A DNA stretch of 64,000 bases. Origin: CAIZQW01 sp942493055. GTDB lineage: Bacteria; Verrucomicrobiota; Kiritimatiellia; RFP12; UBA1067. The stretch is taken from the NCBI GenBank assembly GCA_942493055.1, contig OW818680.1, positions 2,666,001-2,730,000 of the forward strand, written 5' to 3'. A model generated the notes under the pieces. That model was not told where the DNA came from, ran no database searches, and saw only the letters and a program-made list of their open reading frames with translations. The position numbers and the translations under genes are program-made. Below are positions 16,147 to 22,391 of this stretch, piece by piece. Position 1 is the first letter of the stretch. Every line of letters starts with the position of its first letter.

Positions 16147-17139
16147 CTACAAAAAGATGATTTCTTTGCTGGGATCGGCTTCGGCGAGAATGCAGGCAAG
16201 CATCCCCTCCGGATTGAGATGCCCGATGACAAGGCGATTGCAATGTTCGAGTGTATATTGGTTACACCATGCGGCACGGCGGACACTGGGAGCTTCGATG
16301 TCGGCAGCAAAGGGAGAGAGTACGAGCAGGCGTCCCGATGTGATGGCCTGCTCTATATGGACACGGCATGCCGTGTCCATATTCAAGTCCAGTCCCCACG
16401 GCTTGACCCATATCATAGGCCGTTTGCGTTCCAGTGCAGCCCAAAACACCTTACGCTCCAACGGACTCAAAAAGCCAGAAATAATCACTTCCCCGGCTTT
16501 GAGTGGCAAGTTACCATGCGACGAGGCCTCGCCCCGCGAAGCCAGAAAACCAAGCTTGGGGCTCTCAAGCAGAGCCTTGTTGCCCAGATATTGAGGTTCC
16601 CCAACATTCATCACAACATCGTAATTCTGTGGATTGAAACGGATGTAATTCCGGATGTTAGCGCGGGCGGTATCATCGCGCGCCCGGACTTCGTAAAAGC
16701 GCCCCTGCCAAATATTTTCGCCAAGGGCACGCGTAACCGCGCTCTTATATGATCGTATAATGGTGGAAACCGACCCTGCGACTGGCTTGCCGAAGGCTTC
16801 CAGCGTGCGTTCACCAGGGACACGGCATGCCGTGTCCCTCTCAACCAAATGCAGCAATCCATGCACATGGTTGGGCATCACTACATATTCATCCACCACG
16901 GCACGAGGAAAATGTGTTGGTATTTCACGCCAGAATTGATCCGCGGTTCGCCCGGCATCATTCAGAATCATCCGCCCCTTGACGATGGTGCCAAAAACAG
17001 ACTTCATGCCCTTTGTGCAAATCGTCAGGAAATACCAGCCCGGACTCGTGAAGTCCCAGCCCTTCATGCGGATACTCTTACGCCTAGGCAAAGGGGCTGC
17101 AACAACAAGCTGTGAGTCTTCTGCTGAGTGTTCTGTCAT
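16147..17139 (-). CDS. REP-associated tyrosine transposase (Y1/HUH) with extra C-terminal Rossmann-like domain
   Basis: The protein is 330 aa. The N-terminal ~175 residues are a Y1 transposase: YFLTICT, DEYVVMPNHVHGLLHL with the HUH pair His91/His93, Tyr131 in IIRSYKSAVTR as a candidate catalytic tyrosine, and IWQGRFYEVRARDD. Residues ~212-330 form a second unit (SGFLSPLERKVF, RLLVLSPFAAD, WCNQYTLEHCNRLVIGHL, PEGMLACILAEA). It resembles DprA/SLOG-type Rossmann folds; that is my inference. The protein holds DTACRV twice (102-107, 255-260), each encoded by a perfect DNA palindrome. No clear ribosome site is seen. It runs convergent to the sulfite reductase gene. Confidence 0.85.
   Translation of the reverse strand: MTEHSAEDSQLVVAAPLPRRKSIRMKGWDFTSPGWYFLTICTKGMKSVFGTIVKGRMILNDAGRTADQFWREIPTHFPRAVVDEYVVMPNHVHGLLHLVERDTACRVPGERTLEAFGKPVAGSVSTIIRSYKSAVTRALGENIWQGRFYEVRARDDTARANIRNYIRFNPQNYDVVMNVGEPQYLGNKALLESPKLGFLASRGEASSHGNLPLKAGEVIISGFLSPLERKVFWAALERKRPMIWVKPWGLDLNMDTACRVHIEQAITSGRLLVLSPFAADIEAPSVRRAAWCNQYTLEHCNRLVIGHLNPEGMLACILAEADPSKEIIFL
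16355..16382. repeat. 28-bp perfect palindrome inside the transposase gene
   Basis: The centre is GGACACG-GCATGC-CGTGTCC, extended by ATAT on both sides. It is in frame and encodes DTACRV at residues 255-260. The core is identical to the palindrome at 16816-16839 in the same gene. Confidence 0.95.
16816..16839. repeat. 24-bp perfect palindrome inside the transposase gene
   Basis: The same 20-bp core, GGACACG-GCATGC-CGTGTCC, is extended by two matching bases on each side. It encodes DTACRV at residues 102-107, just after the HUH motif. Its 7-6-7 architecture matches the intergenic hairpins at 8258-8297 and 11513-11564. Confidence 0.95.
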
Positions 17140-17163
17140 ATTCGAATGCTTTGTAGCTTGTCT

Positions 17164-17616
17164 TTATCGTCTGGCCTTGCCGCAGATGTCGTGGATGGCG
17201 ATCTTATAGACCTTGGCTCTGTCGCCACGGTCACGGGCATATTTGAAGCCCGCTTCCAGATGGTCAGGGGAATATTTTCGGATCAGCTCGTCCAGCGCGT
17301 TCAACTTTTCATCGCCAATGCATTCGGAGACCACACCCGAGACGATCACGCTCTCGTAGCTCATGGAGAATTTTTCCGGCAGGGTCTGCGTCCGGCCCAC
17401 CACGCAAAACGACACCCGCTCGTCTTCGCGGATGTCGTCAAGCTTCCGTCCGGCCTGCGCACAGTGGAAGTAGAGACTGTTGTTGAAATAGCAATACGAA
17501 AGCGGCACCCCATACGGTCCCTGCGCCTTTGAAGCCGTTGACAATACACCCCACGCGCCTTGCACAAGGATCGCTAAGGCCTCTTGCTCTGAAACCCGTC
17601 TGTCTTCTCGCCTCAT
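17164..17616 (-). CDS. NimA-like FMN-binding protein (pyridoxamine-phosphate-oxidase fold)
   Basis: The protein is 150 aa, the usual size for this split-barrel family. Landmarks are an N-terminal ILVQGAWGVLSTASKAQGPYG-type strand (about residues 16-36), PLSYCYFNNSLYFHCAQAGRKLDDI, and VSFCVVG followed by a SVIVSG strand. Relatives bind FMN and some reduce nitroimidazoles, so it may act as a general flavin reductase. The substrate is unknown. The ribosome site is weak. It stands alone just beyond the RAYT unit. Confidence 0.8.
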   Translation of the reverse strand: MRREDRRVSEQEALAILVQGAWGVLSTASKAQGPYGVPLSYCYFNNSLYFHCAQAGRKLDDIREDERVSFCVVGRTQTLPEKFSMSYESVIVSGVVSECIGDEKLNALDELIRKYSPDHLEAGFKYARDRGDRAKVYKIAIHDICGKARR

Positions 17617-17683
17617 AATTTTATACCTGTCAAGCGTTCATGTCATGGTTTTACCGCTGGACCGCCAGGTTAGCACAATCAAG

Positions 17684-18583
17684 TTAGGGATGCTTTTGCT
17701 TTCCAATCGTCAACCTTCGACGGCTCAGTTCTTGTTCTGTTGAGAACGTCACTACCTTCATAAAGCCCAAATCAGGAAACTTGAGTTTGGAGAAAAGTTC
17801 TGGTTGATTCGTTATATCTTCCTTGATGACATCCTTCAGCAACACCCCTCCTGGATGGTAGACGTTTTTGTCACGTGTCACATGCTGTAATGTTCCATTT
17901 GCTGCATAGTGCATCTCAATACCTTCGGGATTGTCCTCATAACAAACCTCCACTTCGCGCAGCTCTCCGGTCTCATTATAATTCAGTATCGTGCGAGGCT
18001 GTGAAGGCCCCACATAGTGTGAAACCACTGTAAAGATGAGCTTTCCCATCCGGTTCGTGAAATATAGATTAATCTGTCCATCAGGAACATGGTGTTCATG
18101 AGACAGCGTTTCTAGGACGCCGTCCGCGTCAAAACACCATCCATTAATGTAACCGCTGTGGCGTCCGTCATATTCATGCACAATGCCATACCTTGGTTCA
18201 ATCAAGTAATGCCCATTTAAATTAACCAAAAAAACTTCGCTAATTCCAAATCTATTAAAATAATCATCTCCTATGGTTTTGCTTTCCTTTACTATTGACC
18301 CATCTTTAAACTGAAGTTCGAACTCAACGAGTTCAGGCGCCTCCCCGCCAAGTGACCACTCATACGTCTCTTCTCCTCTACCTTTTGATTGTGCAGCTCC
18401 CGGCAGGTCTTCCATACCGATCCGAACAGCTCCGGCCTTGATTTTTAGTCCCACTAGTTTATCTGTCGAAACATTAACCAATCCAATATTGCAGTTGCGA
18501 CGCAACTTTCCGGAGTGGCCTGGCAAACAACCAGACATTATAAAAACAAGGAATAATAGGATGCATTTTTCAATAATATTCAT
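17684..18583 (-). CDS. hypothetical lipoprotein, AT-rich (299 aa)
   Basis: The start is put at the ATG 18581-18583, which opens a standard lipoprotein signal (CILLFLVFIMSGC). The longer frame from 18622 would bury it. After Cys19 the protein is beta-rich, with weakly repeated G-x-L-x-x-V-x-x-Y segments (GYINGWCFDADGVLET, TILNYNETGELREVEV) that resemble MORN-type or YwqK-like repeats; this likeness is loose. Composition is AT-rich against the neighbours, like the gene at 821-1282, hinting at acquisition. No function can be assigned. Confidence 0.6.
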   Translation of the reverse strand: MNIIEKCILLFLVFIMSGCLPGHSGKLRRNCNIGLVNVSTDKLVGLKIKAGAVRIGMEDLPGAAQSKGRGEETYEWSLGGEAPELVEFELQFKDGSIVKESKTIGDDYFNRFGISEVFLVNLNGHYLIEPRYGIVHEYDGRHSGYINGWCFDADGVLETLSHEHHVPDGQINLYFTNRMGKLIFTVVSHYVGPSQPRTILNYNETGELREVEVCYEDNPEGIEMHYAANGTLQHVTRDKNVYHPGGVLLKDVIKEDITNQPELFSKLKFPDLGFMKVVTFSTEQELSRRRLTIGKQKHP

Positions 18584-18885
18584 TGCAATTGACTCGACCC
18601 AGCCCAGCACGATACTGAGCAATTTTCATTAATATTAGTGTTTCCTGTAGCGAAGGACAAGATAGAAGTTAGGGAGGAAGAAAAACTAAAAGGTGGTAGC
18701 TTCAAAACCAGGCACCCGTCGATCTGCCTTCGCTTAAGCTTCAGCATTCGAAAGGCTACAACGGACAAGACGGCGGCTAAAACAACGAGCAAGCAAATTG
18801 GCCAAATTGTAATTAGCTTAATTCGTTTAATTAGGTGAAACCCATTTTGATGTTATAGGCGGGGCAAAGCCGCCCCCTTTCTGCG
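18584..18885. other. 302-bp AT-rich stretch without a supported gene
   Basis: A 70-codon minus-strand frame (18580-18792) begins with a hydrophobic run but starts at TTG with no ribosome site and runs into the lipoprotein gene, so it is not called. No hairpin with a T-run, promoter or repeat stands out. Confidence 0.4.
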
Positions 18886-19869
18886 TCACTTGGCTTCGGG
18901 CAGCGCATGCTTCTCGAAGAAGGACCAGATGGCATCCGTGGCTTTGAAGGCATCGGAGGCTTTACCGACCATGAATTCTGGCAACTGATTCTTGCCGCCG
19001 GGCCAGATGTGTCCATGTCCCTTAATGACGGTGAAACGGATTTCGGCGAAGGCGAGGTCTTTGCCGTAGATGAGCGTTGTGACCCCCGGCGATGCGGGCG
19101 CGGGTGTGGGCTCAGCCTGAAAACCGAGGAAGCGCGCCCAGGCGGTAACGTGCTCACGTGCGGCGGGCTTTGTCCGTGAGGCCATGTCCTTCGAGGCTCT
19201 CCCCGTGGCAAACGTGGGCGCGCCACCCTCCAATGGATTGAGCGGATCTGCATCGCCTGTGATGTAATAGAGCGAGACAGGCCGCTCGAGCTTGGCCTCT
19301 TTGATCCACAGCGCCCCGGCAAAGGGCGCAATGGCGGCGATGCGCGCCGACAATTCGATGCCGACGCGGAACGCCATTGAAGCCCCATTGGAGAAGCCCG
19401 TTGCATAGATGCGCCGACGATCGACATTGTACCGCACGATGAGGTCATCAATCATCGCGTTGATGAAGGCGACGTCCGGAATATTCTTCTGTCCGGCATG
19501 AAAGCGGCCGGAGCCGTCGTTCCATAGTTGTCCGTTGCCGACAAAACGGCTGGTTTTTGTCGGGTCAGGCGGCGTGGCCTCAGGAAATACCGCGAGAAAA
19601 CCGATCTGGTCGGCCTTTTGCGCCCAGCCGGTCTCACGCATCGCACCTCGGGCCGTGCCGCCCCCGCCATGAAACATGATCACGACGGGCATTGACTTGA
19701 TGGCCGCGTAGTTTGTCGGCACGTGGACGATGTAGTGACGGTCGAGTTCGCCGACTTTGAGCGTCAGCGAATGGTCGCCGGGAGATGATGTCCCAGCGCT
19801 TGACTCCACTTTTGCGCACGCGACACAAAACGCGCACAGCAGCACTGCGATCAGGAGCTTACTTTTCAT
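18886..19869 (-). CDS. esterase lipoprotein of the PHB-depolymerase/CE1-like family
   Basis: The protein is 327 aa with lipoprotein signal LLIAVLLCAFCVAC. It has an alpha/beta-hydrolase fold: VVIMFHGGGGTARGAM (oxyanion loop), the nucleophile elbow GFSNGASM (serine of G-F-S-N-G), DADPLNP near the acid, and the catalytic-histidine region GHGHIWPGG. This set marks LpqC/polyhydroxybutyrate depolymerase-like and feruloyl or acetylxylan esterases of CE1 type. Given the glycan-degrading content of the region, removal of acyl groups from polysaccharide is more likely than polyester hydrolysis; that is inference. It precedes no obvious operon partner. Confidence 0.85.
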   Translation of the reverse strand: MKSKLLIAVLLCAFCVACAKVESSAGTSSPGDHSLTLKVGELDRHYIVHVPTNYAAIKSMPVVIMFHGGGGTARGAMRETGWAQKADQIGFLAVFPEATPPDPTKTSRFVGNGQLWNDGSGRFHAGQKNIPDVAFINAMIDDLIVRYNVDRRRIYATGFSNGASMAFRVGIELSARIAAIAPFAGALWIKEAKLERPVSLYYITGDADPLNPLEGGAPTFATGRASKDMASRTKPAAREHVTAWARFLGFQAEPTPAPASPGVTTLIYGKDLAFAEIRFTVIKGHGHIWPGGKNQLPEFMVGKASDAFKATDAIWSFFEKHALPEAK

Positions 19870-19925
19870 TTTTGCTGTCCAAGTCGAGTGCTGGAAACGG
19901 CTGAGCCGTTGCCCCTGCGCCCGGG

Positions 19926-20528
19926 TTAGGCCGACAACTTCTTCGCGATGTTCGCGACATGCGCGCCTTGGAAGCGGGCGATCGTGAGTTCGTTCGCTGA
20001 GGGCTGACGGCTGCCGTCCGCGCCTGCAAGCGTGCTCGCGCCGTAGGGTGTCCCGCCGGTGATCTCGCTCATGTTCATAAGCTCCGGGCAGCTATACGGA
20101 AGGCCCACGACGATCATCCCTTGATGGAACAGGGTGCTGTGAAACGAGGTGAGCGTGGTCTCCTGTCCGCCATGCTGCGTGCCGGTGGACGTAAAGACGC
20201 TCCCAACCTTGCCCACCAACTTTCCAGCAGCCCACAACCCGCCCGTCTGATCGAGAAAATTGCGCATCTGCGCGCACATATTTCCGAAACGTGTCGGCGT
20301 GCCGAAGATGATCGCATCATAGTCCGCCAACTCCGCCACGGTCGCGATCGGTGCCGCCTGATCGACCTTGGCGCCAGCCTTCCGTGCAGCCTCTTCTGAC
20401 ATCAGCTCAGGCACACGCTTGAGTGTGACCTTTGTGCCTTCGACGCTTCCCGCGCCCTCTGCCACGGCTTTCGCCAGGGCTTCGACATGACCGTACATGC
20501 TGTAATATACAACCAGAACCTTTGCCAT
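19926..20528 (-). CDS. wrbA: NAD(P)H:quinone oxidoreductase WrbA
   Basis: The start at 20528 (MAKVLVVYYSMYGHVEALA) is backed by AAAGGAGATAAGG; the frame extends to 20567 without support. The length is 200 aa, as for WrbA. It has the flavodoxin phosphate loop YSMYGHVE, then GTPTRFGNMCAQMRNFLDQT and SVFTSTGTQHGGQETT, all typical. The enzyme uses FMN to reduce quinones by two electrons and limits oxidative stress. A perfect inverted repeat, GGTTGTC-TGC-GACAACC, at 20553-20569 lies 25 bp upstream and may be its operator. Confidence 0.95.
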   Translation of the reverse strand: MAKVLVVYYSMYGHVEALAKAVAEGAGSVEGTKVTLKRVPELMSEEAARKAGAKVDQAAPIATVAELADYDAIIFGTPTRFGNMCAQMRNFLDQTGGLWAAGKLVGKVGSVFTSTGTQHGGQETTLTSFHSTLFHQGMIVVGLPYSCPELMNMSEITGGTPYGASTLAGADGSRQPSANELTIARFQGAHVANIAKKLSA

Positions 20529-20552
20529 AACCTTATCTCCTTTTCGTGTGGT

Positions 20553-20569
20553 GGTTGTCTGCGACAACC
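20553..20569. promoter_or_regulatory. 17-bp inverted repeat upstream of wrbA
   Basis: GGTTGTC-TGC-GACAACC is a perfect 7-bp-arm palindrome in the expected leader or promoter of wrbA. No T-run follows. It could be a regulator site or another short REP-like hairpin. Confidence 0.4.
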
Positions 20570-20700
20570 GTTCATGAGCGCAACCTGATTGGTCTCGCCC
20601 TTAGGTTGTTTCTATAGTAGCCCTTCCCGTATCCAAGGACAAGGGGAAAGGGCGCGTGAGCATACGGGGGAAAGTCCTACTGCGAGGAACGCGGGGAACT

Positions 20701-20740
20701 GCGCGAATGCGCGAATTCTAAAATGCTCGAATGCTTCGTG
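20701..20740. repeat. 8-bp-periodic array
   Basis: GCGCGAAT, GCGCGAAT, TCTAAAAT, GCTCGAAT and GCTTCGTG follow each other at exact 8-bp steps between wrbA and the beta-helix pseudogene. The word is unrelated to those at 8214, 9195 and 9333, but the step is the same. Confidence 0.7.
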
Positions 20741-20758
20741 CTGCGCGCGATTAAAACT

Positions 20759-21125
20759 TTATTGGCTGGTTGCTTCGGTCAGCCACTCGGGATGCTCGCG
20801 GATGCCTTCGGCCTCCTTGACCGGCCAGGTGGCGCGGCTGGGGGAGGCATAGAGTCCGATCTTCTCCTGGGGGATGGGCTGGAAGCCGAGCTTCAGCGCA
20901 GGGGGCGGAGAGGTCGGCTTCAAAAACGTCGCGTCCATTAAAGGTGGCCTTTCTCCAGCCGCTCACGACCTTGCCGACCACGAGGAGAGGGCGGAGTTCG
21001 GGCGCTGCGGGATCACGCCACGCTTGACGCCGCAGCGGAGCCTCTGCGGTTCCTGCATCTGCCGAGGAAAAGGCGACGGTCTTGTCGACGACATGGATGC
21101 CGGGATGGAGCAGGAGGGTGATCGG
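20759..21125 (-). pseudogene. remnant of a right-handed beta-helix protein with a large internal deletion
   Basis: From about 21125 the minus strand reads the N-terminal part of a beta-helix protein (HPGIHVVDKTVAF, SADAGTAEAPLRRQAW, VVSGWRKATFNGRDVFEAD). This is comparable to residues ~80-135 of the intact protein at 47332. Around 20910 the frame shifts and the sequence continues with the extreme C-terminus of the same family, ALKLGFQPIPQEKIGLYASP, ending at a stop at 20759-20761. The intact relative ends with FKLGFKPIPVEQIGPYSDP. Several hundred codons are missing, so the gene is dead. Confidence 0.78.
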
Positions 21126-21227
21126 TTCATTTTGTTTCGTTGGAATGATAGCCAAGTTCGAGGGGCGAGTCAACAATCGACACGCCCCTATTTAGCTATT
21201 GCCTTCTTCCGACGGTTCAAGTAAACT

Positions 21228-21248
21228 GTTGACTTAAAGTTAGTCAAC
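21228..21248. promoter_or_regulatory. inverted repeat upstream of the lacI-type gene
   Basis: GTTGACT and AGTCAAC are exact 7-bp arms around a 7-nt spacer, 50 bp before the regulator start. A TTGACA follows at 21251-21256. An autoregulatory operator is likely for a LacI protein; no good -10 box was found. Confidence 0.45.
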
Positions 21249-21298
21249 TTTTGACATTAAATTGACTTATCGACCCCCAGAAGAATGGATGTTTTCCT

Positions 21299-22357
21299 AT
21301 GAAGAAAAGAGCGGTTCCGAGCAACGACACGACACCGAACTCAAGTGGACGGCTGACGCAGAAGGCTGTTGCCGCGAAGCTGGGGCTCTCGCCCTCGGTG
21401 GTTTCGCTGGTGATGAAAAATCCCGAGACCACGCGCGCGTCGGAAGAGACCAAGCAACGTATTCTCGAGGTACTCAAAACCAATCCGAAGCAGCGTTCTT
21501 ACATCCGCGAAGGGGCGGACACCTTGTTGGTCATCAACAAGCCGGGGCATGATGTCTACTTCTATCAGAGTGCCATGCTCTATGGAATCCAGTCCCGGGC
21601 AGGCGAACTGGGGCTTAAGACCCACATCGCCTCGCCAAGCCAGGATTTGCGTTCCTATCTCTTCGGATCGCCTCTGCGCGGGGTCTTGGTGACGCACACG
21701 GATCTCGTGACCGAGCAGGTACGCGAGTTGGCGGGCACGACCCGCGTGGTCACCGTCAACCCGCAGGAGCATGGCCGGTTCATTGGCGACGCGGTTTTCC
21801 CTGATTACTACACTGGCATGAGTTTAGCGGTCGCGCACCTGCTGGAGCGCGGCCATCAGCGGATCGGCTATATCGGCGAAGAGCCGGCTGAGGCTGACTC
21901 CCGCGCACGGGAGCGCCTGCTGGACTTCCATGAGTCCTGCGACGCCCTCGGAATCCCGCTCGCGAAGGAGGACATCCATCTCTACCCGCGCGGCAGGGAT
22001 GAAGATGACGCGGGCGGACGGACCGCAGTCGAACAGGTTCTCAGTCGCTGGAAAAAGCTCAAGCACCGACCGACGGCCTTCATGCTATTCAACGATCATC
22101 TTGCAATAAAGGCCTATCATGCGGCCCGCACGCTGGGCATCAACATTCCGAAGGACTTAAGTCTGATCGGCTTCGACAATGAACCGGTCTGCGAACAGAT
22201 GCATCCGAAACTGACCAGCGTCTCCCCCGAATTCTTCAACCTCGGCCGCATGGCCGTGGACCTGCTGACTGCGGAGAAGACCGTAACCTCTGGGCTCAAG
22301 ATGATCTGCCCGGTGAAACTGATTGCACGCGAGAGCGTATGCCAGATGCGCAAGTAA
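21299..22357 (+). CDS. LacI-family transcriptional regulator
   Basis: The protein is 352 aa. The helix-turn-helix LTQKAVAAKLGLSPSVVSLVMKNP (about residues 19-42) and hinge region EETKQRILEVLK are typical. The sugar-binding half shows YTGMSLAVAHLLERGHQRIGYIGEE, PTAFMLFNDHLAIKAYHAA and LSLIGFDNEPVCEQMHPKLT. It stands just before a run of exported proteins (22392-31330) and probably senses a glycan product to control them; the effector is unknown. A truncated second copy of such a gene is found at 24966-25124, so regulator-plus-target units seem to have been duplicated here. Confidence 0.93.
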   Translation: MKKRAVPSNDTTPNSSGRLTQKAVAAKLGLSPSVVSLVMKNPETTRASEETKQRILEVLKTNPKQRSYIREGADTLLVINKPGHDVYFYQSAMLYGIQSRAGELGLKTHIASPSQDLRSYLFGSPLRGVLVTHTDLVTEQVRELAGTTRVVTVNPQEHGRFIGDAVFPDYYTGMSLAVAHLLERGHQRIGYIGEEPAEADSRARERLLDFHESCDALGIPLAKEDIHLYPRGRDEDDAGGRTAVEQVLSRWKKLKHRPTAFMLFNDHLAIKAYHAARTLGINIPKDLSLIGFDNEPVCEQMHPKLTSVSPEFFNLGRMAVDLLTAEKTVTSGLKMICPVKLIARESVCQMRK

Positions 22358-22391
22358 GCGAATCTGTACACACAAGAAGGAGAAGGAAACA

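Larger units (their letters stand above)
16144..17159. mobile_element. RAYT transposase unit with 10-bp terminal inverted repeats
   Basis: AAGCTACAAA at 16144-16153 and its exact inverse TTTGTAGCTT at 17150-17159 frame the transposase gene with almost no extra sequence. The left end overlaps the stop codon of the sulfite reductase gene, as if the unit had landed right at its end. I see no clear target-site duplication, and the two ends could also match by chance, so this is tentative. Confidence 0.5.

Noticed and set aside
15539..16594. 351-codon plus-strand frame crossing the sulfite reductase and RAYT genes
   Set aside because: It spans two well-supported genes in a shadow frame and has no domain of its own.
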